The notes: a model not told the origin generated them from the sequence alone. Positions 20,722-32,560 are shown, counted from the first letter of the stretch. The stretch is DNA of 64,000 bases from Limnephilus marmoratus (GCA_917880885.1 OU862928.1:12047721-12111720); one strand, 5' to 3'. Translations and numbers: made by a program.

Positions 20722-20896
20722 GGGAACGTACCCATACTACGTGACCAACTTTTTGCAATTTTTACCCCCCCCCCCTCCCCCCGGTGACCAAAATCCTAAG
20801 CAACCCGCCGCTCATTTGTATGGAGCGAGACATTTTGAAGACCCCCCCCCCGCCCCTAAACGTGTCACGTAGTATGGGTACGTTGACTACGTTCCC
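20722..20896. mobile_element. TTA-flanked MITE with poly-C tracts
   Basis: TSD TTA (20719-20721 and 20897-20899). Ends GGGAACGTACCCATACTACG and its near complement, with a 9-bp duplication (GACTACGTT) in the right end. Two long C runs lie inside. It interrupts RNase H between ECL and AIKEAVRYW. A TTA TSD suits PIF/Harbinger-type MITEs. A second copy is at 23887-24045. Confidence 0.85.
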
Positions 20897-20899
20897 TTA

Positions 20900-21122
20900 G
20901 CTATAAAAGAAGCAGTGAGATACTGGCAATACTGGTTGATAGGTAAACCATTTACAGTTTATTCAGATCACAAACCACTGGAAAATATGAATCTCAAATC
21001 TAGAACCGATGAAGAGCTGGGTGACTTAACATTATTACCTATCCCAATATGATTTTCAAATTAAATATTCTCCAGGAAAATACAATATTGAAGCTGATTG
21101 TCTAAGCAGAAACCCAGTCTAA
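20900..21122 (+). pseudogene. Gypsy RNase H, C-terminal part
   Basis: AIKEAVRYWQYWLIGKPF, VYSDHKPLENMNLKS and SPGKYNIEADCLSRNPV are the typical RNase H end of gypsy pol. A frameshift lies near 21050. Confidence 0.75.
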
Positions 21123-21166
21123 GAACCAGATGAGAACCAAGATGAGCAATTAAAAGTTGTCAACTT

Positions 21167-21581
21167 TTTTTTTTTTTTACAGTGAACACCGCACAAGAAT
21201 CTCAACTGCTCCCGTCTGGAGCCAGTGAGACTATGGCATCCCCAATTGGGGTATGTTGTGAGGCTGAAGGTAGTGGGGAGGGGAAGGAGGTGGGGAAGAG
21301 GAAGGTTGGGAAGTACCTGGCTATTCAGATCTGGTCACCAAACACGGCTAAAGCCATTTTCAAGCAACGTTTCAATTCTGAATGGTGGTCTTACACCAGG
21401 GCGATAATGATAGTATCTTCCACTCTGGAACGTGCCGCAAATATACTATATATTATTTTAAATGAATTAATTGTGAAATAACACAAATTAATCAAATAAA
21501 ATTTATTTGCGCATGCCGGGTTCGAACCCACGACCTCCGGATTGTGAGTCAAGAGTCTTACCCACTGGACTACGGAAATCA
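21167..21581 (-). repeat. tRNA-derived SINE, minus-strand copy
   Basis: On the minus strand: GATTTCCGTAGTCCAGTGGG (A box), GTGGGTTCGAACCC (B box), an AT-rich spacer, GCGGCACGTTCCAGAGTGG, a C-rich block, CCCCAATTGGGGATGCCAT and a terminal A run (T14 at 21167-21180). It is the most complete copy here, about 415 bp, inserted between gypsy RNase H and integrase. Confidence 0.85.
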
Positions 21582-21729
21582 TCGAACTTAATAAAATTAG
21601 AAGATTTCTTAAAAGATCAGGTCAAAAATGAGAAGATACAGTGCAGGAGAGATAAATTGATATCGAAGAATAATGTTTATTACAAGAAAGTAAAAAAAAA
21701 AGAGAAAAAATAATTCTATCAAAAAAATT

Positions 21730-22512
21730 CAGCATAGACTTTATCAAAAATGTTCATACAGACCTAGGTCACATAGGAATTAATCAAATGCAAAAAATGA
21801 TAAGCTCATGGTACACATCAGAAAACATGACAAACAATATAAAGAGAACCTGCGAAAGTTGTGCAGTATGTTTAAAGAACAAATCAAGAGATCAAAATAA
21901 ATATGGAATGATGTCCTACTTGGGTCCCGCAACAAAACCTTTTGAAATATGTTCCATTGATACGATAGGCGGTTTTGGGGGTTCACGGTCAACAAAGAGA
22001 TACTTGCACCTGCTATCAGATCATTTCACGAGGTTTGCATATATTTTGACATCAAAAACTCAAAATACCAATGATGTCATCAAACTCTTAACTCCACAGA
22101 AACTAATGACATTGGCATGATACTCTCAGACAAATAGCCGGGTCTTAATTCTAGAGAATTCAAAAAAAATTTGGATGAAAAAAATATTCCAATAATTTTT
22201 ACTGCAGTGAACTCACCTTTCTCAAATGGATTAAATGAAAGATTAAATCAAACGCTGGTTAATAAAATTAGATGCAAAATCAATGAAAATGACTCAAAAG
22301 TGGCTTGGACAACTATAGCGCGTAATTGTGTAAAAATCCATAATGAAACGGAGCACACTGTCACTAGATATGCGCCACAGTACCTACTTAACGGCACAGA
22401 TGTTACGATTTTGCCAAATGAGTTAAAAGTTAAGAAGACCGACATCGATTTGATTCAAGATAGAAAAAAGCTCTGGAAAATACTACAAGGTCACATAATT
22501 ACAACAAGATAA
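21730..22512 (+). pseudogene. Gypsy integrase
   Basis: The zinc-binding part reads HTDLGHIG...CESCAVC (H-x3-H, C-x2-C). The catalytic core shows the first Asp in ICSIDTIGGF, a broken stretch at 22100-22170, then FTAVNSPFSNGLNERLNQTL with the catalytic Glu. A stop after KLMTLA and a shift near 22115 break the core. A chromatin-side tail (NFKVGDTVFVENGNK) lies near 22540. Confidence 0.82.
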
Positions 22513-22787
22513 TTTACGATAAAACCAGGAGACACATAAACTTCAAAGTTGGTGATACTGTTTTTGTGGAGAATGGAAACAAACTTAATAGGAAGAAGCT
22601 CGACGAATTGAGAATCGGATCCTATAAAATCATAGAAAAATTATCAAACTCAATTTACAAGCACTGGTCAAAAAAAATTAGAATCAAATTTTTTCCACAT
22701 CTCGAAGTTAATTCCAGCACCTGCATTGATGAACCATGAAGAGGATATCGAAGATGAATGAAAATTTTTGCAATAATTTTCTTTCCC

Positions 22788-22798
22788 AGGGGGGGAGA
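22788..22798 (+). promoter_or_regulatory. Gypsy polypurine tract
   Basis: AGGGGGGGAGA sits directly before the 3' LTR (TGTAAAGG). It would prime plus-strand DNA synthesis. Confidence 0.85.
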
Positions 22799-23043
22799 TG
22801 TAAAGGAAAAATATTCCATTTAAATTTGAATCCTGTACTGTCAGTTAGAATGCAATTATCAACTGTCACTTGTTTTGTTTTTTTCTATGATTTGATTTAA
22901 AATATGAGATTTTGTTAGAAGAAACCATTCAAAGGAAAGTGATATAAATAAACATAAATGTCGTTTCTTTTTTTAAAAACTTTGCAACACAATTGTTTTA
23001 TTTATAAATTAATAGAAAGGAATTAAACCTATCAACTTATTAT
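22799..23043 (+). repeat. 3' LTR of the gypsy element
   Basis: Partner of 15587-15830. Differences include AAATTTGAATC against AAATTAGAATC and CAACACAATTG against CAACGCAAGTG, so the insertion is not recent. Confidence 0.9.
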
Positions 23044-23048
23044 ATGTT

Positions 23049-23387
23049 TATTAATTGGAAAGATATCGGAACTTAGTAGTTGTACTTATAATACTGTGCT
23101 TTTCCAAATAAAATCTTTTTGCTAAGCGAAATAATAATTTCAAAGTATGTATACACTTACCACTGAATTAGAAACGGAATTCCATATAAAAATCAAAATC
23201 AACCGCAATCACCGAAAAACGGAACTTGAAACTTAGATTAATTTTTTTCCAGAGGTCTCCATTTATCTTTTTAGATACATAATATCATTTTGAGTTGTCA
23301 GTGTTAAAAATAACATTGCTTGTAATTACATCAACACTATATAAGATTCATGGGAATTCCAAAAAAAATCTACTAGGTATACTGTAA
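23049..23387. other. No gene seen
   Basis: AT-rich DNA between the gypsy element and the Helitron; no repeat recognised. Confidence 0.3.
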
Positions 23388-24730
23388 TCTCTAGATATTA
23401 TAAAGTAAGGTCCCCCGCGCCGTCTTTCTGTCTGTCTGTCTGTCTGTTCGCGATAAACTCGAAAACTACTGAACGGATTTTCATGCGGTTTTCACCAATA
23501 GATAGAGTGTTTCGTGAGGAAGGTTTACGTGTGTAATTTGTCAAGGATTTGTGTAAATTGGTTGAAACATAACGATAATTGTTAGAAGTGTCGGAAAAAT
23601 TCCAGCCGCCTGGTAGCTTTCATCGAAAACGCTGCCTAATCCTTTTGGGATATAACAAAACAACGCATGGTGGGATATTCCTCTTATATAGATCTACAAA
23701 AAAGTCCGCGATGGCATATATCTATCTTTTACGGATAGCTTACTATACCCATTCTATCTTCTAATCTTATTATTCTTATCAATTGCATATTAGATATAAT
23801 GCGTATAGTAAGCTATCCGAAAAAGATAGACATATGCCTTCGCGGACTTTTTTGTAGATCTATAAAAGAGGAATATCCCACCATTAGGGAACGTACCCAA
23901 ACTACGTGACCAACTTTTTGCAATTTTTAACCCCCCCCCCCCCCGGTGACCAAAATCCTAAGCAACCCGCCGCTCATTTGTATGGAGCGTGACCTTTTGA
24001 AGACCCCCCCCCCCTAAAAGTGTCACGTAGTATGGGTACGTTCCCTTAATTGTTTTGTTATATCCCAAAAGGATTAGGCAGCGTTTTCGATGAAAGCTAC
24101 CAGGCGGCTGGACTTTTTTCCGACACTTCTAACATTTATCGTTATGTTTCAACCAATTTACACAAATCATTGACAAATTACATATTTAAACCTTCCTCAC
24201 GAAATACTCTATATATTGGTGAAAACCGCATGAAAATCCGTTCAGTAGTTTTCGAGTTTATCGCGAACAGACATACAGACGGCGCGGGGGACTTTACTTT
24301 ATAATATGTAGAGATAGAGATAATCGGTCAAAAATACATTTTTGTTGCATATGCATTTTTGAGTTTTTTTTTAATAAGATAGGTAAGTGCCAAATTATAT
24401 GAGTAGAAATTGAAGTTTTGTGGTAGGTATCATCATCATTACATAGTATAAAATGAAGTCGCTCAAAATGTATGTGCGCATGGATCTTTTAAATTACGCA
24501 ACAGATTTTCATGCGGTTTTCACCAATAGATAGAGTGATTTAAGAGGAAGGTTTATATGTATAATAAATGCTTATTATAGTAGAGAAAAGCCGAGAAATT
24601 CAAATATTCAATTTAGGCAACGGGCAGCGGGCAGCGGGCAGCTGGCGAGCGGATGGTGTGGATTTTATAAAGGTTGGGTAAATGGCGTTGTGTTTCGTTG
24701 GCCACAGCAACGTGTGGCCGGGTCTGCTAG
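23388..24730 (+). mobile_element. Non-autonomous Helitron with inverted second head
   Basis: The 5' end TCTCTAGATATTATAAAG follows an A; the 3' end is a hairpin plus GGGTCTGCTAG followed by T, so it sits in an A/T site. The 5' region (GATAAACTCGAAAACTACTG, ATGCGGTTTTCACCAATAG) is repeated in reverse at about 23790-24314, giving a head-to-head inverted repeat with about 300-bp arms. A MITE lies in the inverted copy at 23887. No Rep/helicase is present. Confidence 0.85.
23887..24045. mobile_element. TTA-flanked poly-C MITE, second copy
   Basis: Same ends (GGGAACGTACCC) and the same interior (CCTAAGCAACCCGCCGCTCA) as 20722-20896. TSD TTA at 23884-23886 and 24046-24048. Two runs of 12 or more C. 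Confidence 0.88.
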
Positions 24731-24855
24731 TATGTAATAAAAATTTTGCCAGAGTTCGAAATTTCCCTAGATTTTGGGCTGGTTTCCCTTTTCCCTAAAA
24801 AATATTTTTCTCTCCTAGATCTAGGGAAATTTCCCTAGACATACCATCACTGGGG

Positions 24856-25055
24856 NNNNNNNNNNNNNNNNNNNNNNNNNNNNNNNNNNNNNNNNNNNNN
24901 NNNNNNNNNNNNNNNNNNNNNNNNNNNNNNNNNNNNNNNNNNNNNNNNNNNNNNNNNNNNNNNNNNNNNNNNNNNNNNNNNNNNNNNNNNNNNNNNNNNN
25001 NNNNNNNNNNNNNNNNNNNNNNNNNNNNNNNNNNNNNNNNNNNNNNNNNNNNNNN
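24856..25055. other. Assembly gap (200 N)
   Basis: Exactly 200 N, probably a placeholder. Sequences on the two sides need not be adjacent. The 81-codon frame across it is meaningless. Confidence 0.98.
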
Positions 25056-25135
25056 GTCAACACGGCTAAAATTTTGTTATAAATTGATTTCGAAAGATTG
25101 TTCTTATTTCTGGTAATGTTGTGTTATTATATATT

Positions 25136-25195
25136 AAGACATAGGCCCTTATTTTCCTCAGGGTTCCCTGTATGGAGCTAATGCAAAAAAAATAC
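25136..25195 (+). repeat. 3' tail fragment of the 37-kb LINE family
   Basis: GACATAGGCCC, TTTTCCTCAGGG and GTATGGAGCTAATG followed by an A run match 40572-40630. Confidence 0.7.
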
Positions 25196-25319
25196 CATTC
25201 GCTGGATTGATCATCTTGATCAAAAAATGATATTCATCATCTCCACGGCAAAATATTAAGGGGTATGCCGACCTTTGTCAATATATTGAAGATCTGTCAC
25301 ACTCTTCTAACTCATTCAC

Positions 25320-27535
25320 TCACTCACTTGTCATATTTAATAAAATTACAGTTTCAACATTTGGGGTCGGTCATTTTAGAGTTAGGTTCGGTCGTTTTAA
25401 GACAAAGAGTCGGTCATTACTTCGGCCCTATGGCACCGAACCCACTGAGATTTTTGATTCTTTCTAAGAACCATGGTCTTTACATGATTCAATCAAAAAA
25501 TATGGCAAAAGAAGAATAAAAAAAATCATTGTTTTGACACTTGGGTCGGTCATTTAAGAGCTTGGGTTCGGACGTTTTAGAACTTGGAATCGGTCGTTTT
25601 AAGACTTGGGGTCGGACATAACTTCGGTCATATCTGTATCGAATCAATCAAAGGACCTGCCAAAATATTATTTTAAATCATCAGTTTAACTTGGGCTCGA
25701 TCATTACTTCGGCCCTATGGCACCGAACCGACTGAAATTTTTGATTTTTACTAAGAATCATGGTCTGTACACGAATCAATAAAATAATCTGCTAATAGCC
25801 CATTCACACCATTCATTTATCGTTCATTTCGTGATTTCATTCCGCCTCTTTCCCTCGAAATGAACCGTGTGAACACGAAAGTGAATAGAGACAGTTCCGA
25901 ATGAAGCATTCTAACAATATTGGAATGCTTCCTTCGGCACTGTTCACTCGCAACCGGAATTTAACATCACGTGACGCGAATGATGTGTGTGAACACTCAA
26001 GTGAACAGTCTTTCACTCGCAAATTAGTCGGCCGAAATGTTCTGGCGTGAGGACGAGTAGCCGGAGCGGCTTAAACGTCAAAATGCTCCGTTTAGTTCGC
26101 TTTTCGAAATAACTCCTACACGTCTCATAGAAATCGTTGTTTCTCCCTTACTATCATAGTGAAAAATATGATCTAAACGGTATTGGAAAAAGAAAATAAT
26201 GCTCTATATATTCAATATAACGATTAACCACAAACGAATACGAATGTACACTTCAATGGAACCAAAGTTTCTGATCGAATTTGAAAAAAAAATTATGAAA
26301 CATTGTGAATTTTTTATGAATTATTTTTATATGAAACGATAAAAAAGTGAGGTGAAAGAAACGTTTATAATTTATTTGTCTAACAAAATAAGTGTGTGTT
26401 TTTATATTTCTTTTGTTAACCAGTAATTTTAGTTAGAATAAAAAGCAAGGAGAGCCATTTTTTTAAACTTTTAAAAGTTTATATTAAAAATTACTCTATT
26501 TAAAAAATTACGTGGTTATTTCTAATAATAAATTTTGGAAGCATATTTCATCACCTTTCCAAAACAGTTTTTAGTTTTTGGATACGTTAATAAATATTCC
26601 ATTTATATGGATTTTATTGCAAGCCGAAACCTATTTTGGAATAAAAAAATGTTCATGGTTCAAAAATACTGATAGATATCAGTTTTCAGGTTAGTATTTA
26701 ACCATATGTTGATTTTATGGTGCTGAAATTTATTTACTGTTTACAAGAATCGCTAATTTCTCGTAATTTAGTTCGACGTTATCGGAAATGTCAATTGAAA
26801 TCGTAAATATTCCCGAATTTGGCCGTAGCGCCGGACGAATTCCAATGCGGCCGCGACTACTCTCGACGACTTCGTAGCGAGAATGTCGAGTGAACTCTTC
26901 CTTCGAAGGAACCGTGTGAACACTCGGTGAAACGAGAATGGAACATTTCATCGAGTAAACCTTCATCCGAGTGAACCTTGTGACTTCAGCTTAAAAGAAG
27001 AATTTTTGATAAAATCATAGGTTTAACACTTGGGGTCGGTCATTTTAGAGCTTGGGTTCGGTCGTTTTAAGACATGGAGTCGGTCATTACGGCTCTATGG
27101 CACAACCGACTGAAATTTTTTATTGTTTCTAAGAATCATGGTCTTTACACGATTCAATAAAAAAATAAGGCAAAAGAAGAATTAAAAAAAAACATCGTTT
27201 TAACGCTTGGGGTCGGTCATTTTAGAGCTTGGGTTCAGTCGTTTTATGACTTGGAGTAGGTCATTACTTCGGCCCTATGGCACCGAACCGACCGAAAATA
27301 TGGCAAAAGAAGAATTTAAAAAAAATCATATTTTAACACTTGTGGTCGGTCAAAACTTCGAGGTGGCACCAAACCGACTGAAATTTTGGATTCTTACTAA
27401 GAATCATGGTCTGTACACGAATCAATCAAAGAATCTGTTAAAAGAAGAATTATTAATTAAATCATCGTTTTAACACTTGGGGTCAGTCATTTTTGAGCTT
27501 GGGTTCGGTCGTTTTAAGACTCCACTCTCTGAAAT
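25320..27535. repeat. Tandem repeat, about 175-240-bp units, interrupted
   Basis: About five diverged units contain CACTTGGGGTCGGTCATT, GCTTGGGTTCGGTCGTTTTA, CGGCCCTATGGCACCGAAC, CTAAGAATCATGGTCT and GGCAAAAGAAGAATT. Units lie at roughly 25320-25540, 25540-25797, 26993-27190, 27190-27345 and 27345-27535. A transposon splits the array. Short ORFs here are repeat sequence. Confidence 0.8.
25798..26992. mobile_element. Non-autonomous DNA transposon in a tandem array
   Basis: Array sequence resumes on both sides: TCTGCTAA on the left and TTAAAAGAAGAA on the right, against TCTGTTAAAAGAAG uninterrupted, giving a probable TAA TSD. The ends resemble each other (AGCCCATTCACACC and the complement of GTGACTTCAGCT). 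CG-rich blocks with GTGTGAACAC near both ends form subterminal inverted motifs. No ORF is recognised. Confidence 0.6.
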
Positions 27536-27849
27536 CAGAATATGCGATTCGGTTTTTTACTACGTTCATACTTCGAAAACTTGCCTAAAGAGGTTCCATC
27601 GTCACATCAAAATAATTAAAATCAAGATTTTGCTTAATTAGCGCCATCTGTTGACAGGACTGCAAACTAACACCACTTTTACCAATATATATATTGTTCG
27701 TAGATATACCTAGTCTGCACAGAATTTCTAATAAAGGTTCGCAAACTGTGGAATAAATTAAATATTTTGTAAATCTTATAATAAAGTTTAACTTTATAAT
27801 TATGTACACAAATATATTTTTATAAAATCAATATATATACATATATCAA

Positions 27850-28075
27850 TTTGGGAGGCGGGTATGGGTACCGCCGCCCCGGGAACCATTTATTGGATAA
27901 CCAACACCTCTGCAAAGGCCACCCCAAGTGGTTCGCTACGTTTGGTGACTTATCAGGGGTGCCCGGGTTCATGGGGTGAAGTTTGTCCGGGTCTTGGCGG
28001 CAAATGCGTCTGCCCACCAGCTGCATGGCAAGCCGGAATGGAAGAAAATGGTTGAAGGAGTCCCTTCGATTTCTC
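27850..28075 (+). repeat. LINE 5'-UTR fragment, plus strand
   Basis: Closely matches 37066-37290: GGCGGGTATGGGTACCGCCG, GGAACCATTTATTGGAT and AGTGGTTCGCTACGTTTGG. It stops before the coding region. Three small ORFs here are shadows. Confidence 0.75.
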
Positions 28076-28109
28076 CAGCCGTACTTTCTCGATACATTTC
28101 TATGCAAAA

Positions 28110-31050
28110 AAATCTACTTTTTTACCAGAAACTATATAAAAACGTTAGAATTTGGAAAAAAGTTACTTATCTCTTTTACGTGTACTGTCATGTAGAATCA
28201 CCTTCCTTGCACACTTTACCCCCGGACGACTTGTATAAAAAATTATAATATGTATTCATATATATTATCTATTTTTGTACATATATTAAATTATATACAC
28301 GTGTACATTTTTCATGCTTATCATATTTTGTGTAACGAAGATAATTTATACATTTTTAAGCTTTTTTATCAGGGTTTATTTGGGTCGTAAGTACCTTTTA
28401 AGACGACAATATACCCTAAAATATTTTCAGAGTCTTAACATTGTATAATTCATCGTCTAGAAAAATAAAATTTGGTATTTACCGCTAACTTTATAGTTGA
28501 AAACGGGTTATAAAGAATTAAAATCGTTGTACGTAAAATATATTAATGGTAAGGTATTGTTTTTATTAATATTAAATATGAAGAACTTACATCCCCGGGT
28601 AACGGTTTGAATAAAAAAGTTATTAGTGTTACGAATTCGCTGAAAATGATTAAAATGTGAGTTTTGAGCAAACAAAAATTATTAGAGTTGTGTACCGCCT
28701 TAAGGACTTATAAATAAGAAGACTTTTTGTTATTAGGTATTTATTTATTAATTTAAACAATTCAATAATTATAAAGAGTAATATAACATTTATGCATCAT
28801 AAAATTACATTCCAACATTTTTTTTTATGTTGTAAGGACTCTCACAAAAAACAGTTTCTGTATTTATGCGTGAATGGGACATTATTTATTCACATAGGTA
28901 AGAATTTTTTGTTACTACAAGTACTATTTTTAATAGTTGAAATTATCAGTGAACTTTCAATTTAATTTTGAACTTTATTGGTTATAATTTACGATCTTCT
29001 TTTAACTTCTCTAAAACTTATTTGTTTAAATTGTCAAATATTATTTAATCACAAACAAAATACAATGAATAATTAATTCGTGGTTCCGATATGTGCCAAT
29101 AAATATGGTAAAAGAACCTAAAACTATGTTGTCTTAAAAATACAGTAAACTATAAATGATAATTATAAATAATACCATCTGTATCGCAAAAACCAAATAC
29201 CATCAAAGTAAATGGCTATGAGATACAGATATTTACATATTTTGATGCCCTACTGAAGCATTTATATTTCTAACTGGAATAGGCCACTTGCATTGAATTC
29301 ATAACGACTTGGAAAAAATCGTGTGGATAGATTTTTTTATTAAAATTGCGAAAATGTTAGTAAAATTTTTTAGAAATGTGCAGTTTTTTATTTTAAAATA
29401 AATAAATCCATTATTTGGGCTCGTGACGTCACTACATAAAAATGTCTCGTTTCCGAAAATGTTCCTATTAATTTTGTTAAATTCCACACTGATTTATTTT
29501 TTTATATGGCATCACTTTGCTTTCAGGCGAATTTTTGAATTCGTTCACTAGATTTATTGTTTGTTCTCTGCGAACTTATCATTTGGTCTGACTTTTTGAC
29601 AGATGTTCTGAAGAGAACCCCGTACATTTTACGGTGTCCGTTTGTGTTTTAGAAGTATAATACACATACACACAAGCCCCATACACACAAGCCTTGCTTA
29701 ATTATGGGGGTACATCAAATATATCCACTATGTAATTACTTACTGTATAAAATTTATTTGTAATTTATGTACCTTCTATTACTAATACAAAAAAATTTAA
29801 AAAAAATAAATAATGATAATGGTGCGGATTTTAACAAAATCAAATATTCTATATTCTTATAATTATTACAATTTACAAGTACAAGTATATTACATTTGAT
29901 TTAGTAATATAGACGTTGAAGATTATAATGATTTATGATCAATAAGATGGATCAAGGAAAAAAATATTTATGAGATTTAATATTTTTGGTATGCCTCGAT
30001 ATTCTCCTGTGCCATTCGCGTGGAAAACGTTCTTTTTTTTAAAATGGTTTTCGGCTATGTAATTATCATTTTTTCGCACCCATAAAATTATGTTCCGTCT
30101 TTCCGGTTTATAAGAAATGGTCTGATTTTTCGGATTGAAATTTTCAAAAAATCCCTAGGGTTTCAAAAATACGATTAAAAAAAAGAAAAATACAGAATGT
30201 CTTATAATATTTTTCTAAACCGGAGAAAAAATGTGATGCAAGTGGCCTATTGACATTCTGTGGAAAAGGAATATCATCATATTTTGTAATAACTCATTTT
30301 CCTACCTATATAATATATTAAACTATTTATGTTACTATTTATTTGTACTTGTTTAGGGTGTAAGGTTTAATCTGCTATTTATATTTATTCTATTCTGTTA
30401 ATTTAACCAGTTGATACTTGTGTTAATTTATTATCATATCATCACTCGAATATACATCCTTTTAAAATTTACCATGTTATTGCATAAGATGTTGTCACTA
30501 CGTACCTGTTGACAAACTACATACAAAATAGTGTATCAGGTTTTACTTTTAATAAATTAAAGATTAAATAAAAATCTCCAGGTGCTACAGTTTGAAAACC
30601 AGTAAACACAGCCGAGCTGTCGCCACGTGCGTCTTACCAGCGTGTTTTTGTTAGAAACTTTGACTGAACCAAATCAAATTCTTTAACATTATTACGTTTA
30701 TTGAAACGCTGTCTAAAGGGCATATGTAAGGTGTTTTTTTTGTTGTAGTTAGATAGGTGATTACATTTTCTCAAATAAAGTCCGCGGGGTGTACCTTGCA
30801 CAACATACGGAAGTTAGAAATTTTTGTGTTTGAAAAAATTAGCTTCGGCCCAGACCGGCTGGAAGAAAAACTAGTTTCAGTATAGACCTTTTTGACTGGT
30901 TAAAGGTTCAACACAAAGCACTTTGCGATCCAAAAGATGCAAAGCAATGCAAGCACTTTTCCATAAATGGGCCTTGAGTCAGTTTTATTTTAGATTCGGG
31001 GACATTATGAATTTCACAGGCACGTCCAGATATTATACGTAAATTGCTAA
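28110..31050. other. Long AT-rich non-coding stretch
   Basis: No reading frame, repeat array or TE end is recognised. It may be intronic or old unrecognisable repeats. Confidence 0.4.
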
Positions 31051-31054
31051 TAAA

Positions 31055-31560
31055 CAAATAAGTAACTCAGGACTACACGTCCGTGTAGTGTAGCAAGCTC
31101 TCTGAGCAGCGAATTGAGCGAATGGCGAATATTTGAAAGGCAAATAGATTTCATGCGCGATAGAGAGAGAGGGCCGTAATAAAAAACGAATTAGAATGAA
31201 ACAACGTAAGCGACTGTTCTACAAATATTTAATAAATCACGGCTTATTTAAAAAAGAGAAAAAATCTCGCGGGCATTTTCTTTAGTATCATTTAAAGAAA
31301 CATTATGAATTTTTTCATTCGTATAACTTTAAAAATAATCGAAAAAATCCCGAAAATCATAATTTTTGGAGTATACTTTGCGATTAATTTCTATCGAGGG
31401 AATTTCATATATTTTCCGTTTCGGCCCGGGGATTACCTGGATACTATCTTAAAGAACAACATATATTTTTTTAAGAGCTTAAAAACTTCAAATGTTTAAG
31501 GGGGATATGTAAGAAATCGGTAGAAATTCGAGTAGTAGAGCCTTAAGACTTGGGGTCGGT
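31055..31560 (+). repeat. Dispersed repeat R
   Basis: Contains the R landmarks in order: GACTACACGTC, GAATATTTGAAAGGC, a region with TTAAAGAAACATTATGAATT, TTTCTATCGAGGGAATTTCA, ACATATATTTTTTTAAGAGC and TATGTAAGAAATCGGTAGAA. Other copies are at about 33978-34960, 40905-41560, 43010-43420, 43425-43800 and 46060-46412. R has no ORF and no clear terminal repeats. Confidence 0.75.
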
Positions 31561-31881
31561 CGGCAAACTATCGGCGCCATTTATTTCTCTCCAAAAGGAA
31601 AAACGAATAATAATGTACATTACAAGGCATTAGACATGGGCAAAATTGAATGACCGAATTATATGAATAAATTCAATCTTGTGACACACTTGATCTGATT
31701 CTCAATTTCAAAAGGAATTGATTCTTCATTCCTTACCTTTGGCCTTGTATCGTACGATTTTTAACGGCAACATAAATGTTTAATTTCCATTTATTTTACT
31801 GTTAAATTATTTCAATGAATAATGTGTTCCGTAAACGATTTAAATATTATAATGTTTCATAGGTATTTTTAAAACATATTA
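31561..31881. other. No gene seen
   Basis: AT-rich DNA without recognised features. Confidence 0.3.
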
Positions 31882-31952
31882 AATACCGTATTTAAATATT
31901 ATTCAATGGGCCGCGCGCCGCGACCCATTGAATAATATTTAAATACGGTATT
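31882..31952. repeat. Perfect 29-bp palindrome with GC-rich loop
   Basis: AATACCGTATTTAAATATTA and the rest of a 29-bp arm are repeated exactly in reverse round CCGCGCGCCGCGA. Confidence 0.9.
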
Positions 31953-32560
31953 GTGAACGACTCGTATCCCGCTACCACCGGCCGCCGTTCTAAAAACACG
32001 TAGATCAAAACGCGGCCGCGATTCAGCCGAATTGTCCGAGCGTCCCTTTCACGCAAGGAATTAATCATTTGTCGTAGTCAATGTCCTGAGATTGTCCTAA
32101 GGTCCCCGCGCGTCCCGTCCCGTCCGCGTCCCAGGTACTCGTAGCTAGTCTGTCGCTATCGGAAATTGTCCGAAGCGCTTTATTCACGAATTAAAACTAA
32201 AAGTCTTTCACTTGTGACGTTGTTGTCTCTAGATAATCTCAGACCTAAAAATGACGTCAGATGTCATCGTCTTACATCATCGTTTCACGTCAATCTCGGC
32301 TCGCGAGTTGATCAAGTCTCTGCGGGGTAAGACACAAGACACTAGTCAAAAGTTACTCTTTCATTCCTCAATGCCGGCCCTTAATCCGTCCGAGCGCAGC
32401 GGTTCACAAATTCCTCGGCGGGCCAAGCCTTCAATTTCATTACATAGTTAGCCGAAAACTTTCGACATTGAATCCGAACATCGCGGCGTCGGCTAGAAAA
32501 GTGGGAAGCAAAAATTGTGCACTTGTAATCGTTTTTTTGGCACGTATGAAAGATATTGGA
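31953..32560. promoter_or_regulatory. CpG-rich island, possible promoter
   Basis: Much richer in CG dinucleotides than its surroundings (CGCGGCCGCG, CCCCGCGCGTCCCGTCCCG). It holds a perfect CRE-like TGACGTCA (32252-32259) at an ATG whose plus-strand frame (MTSDVIVLHHRF...) reaches a GTAAGA donor near 32326. No confirmed coding exon. Confidence 0.3.

Larger units (their letters stand above)
15587..23043 (+). mobile_element. Ty3/gypsy LTR retrotransposon, decayed
   Basis: LTRs of about 244-245 bp at 15587-15830 and 22799-23043 start TGTAAAGG and differ at several sites. Flanks share TATTATATGTT (15576-15586 and 23038-23048), but TTATTAT also ends the 5' LTR, so the TSD (probably ATGTT) and exact LTR end are ambiguous. 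A polypurine tract precedes the 3' LTR. No clear TGG primer site follows the 5' LTR. Internal order is gag, zinc knuckle, protease, RT, RNase H, integrase. The frame is broken by stops and three insertions: a DNA transposon (17768), a MITE (20722) and a SINE (21167). Confidence 0.9.

Noticed and set aside
24821..25063. 80-codon ORF across the N run
   Set aside because: Made almost entirely of undefined bases.
25320..27535. CRISPR-like array
   Set aside because: Units are 175-240 bp and diverged throughout, without short conserved repeats and unique spacers; the genome is eukaryotic.
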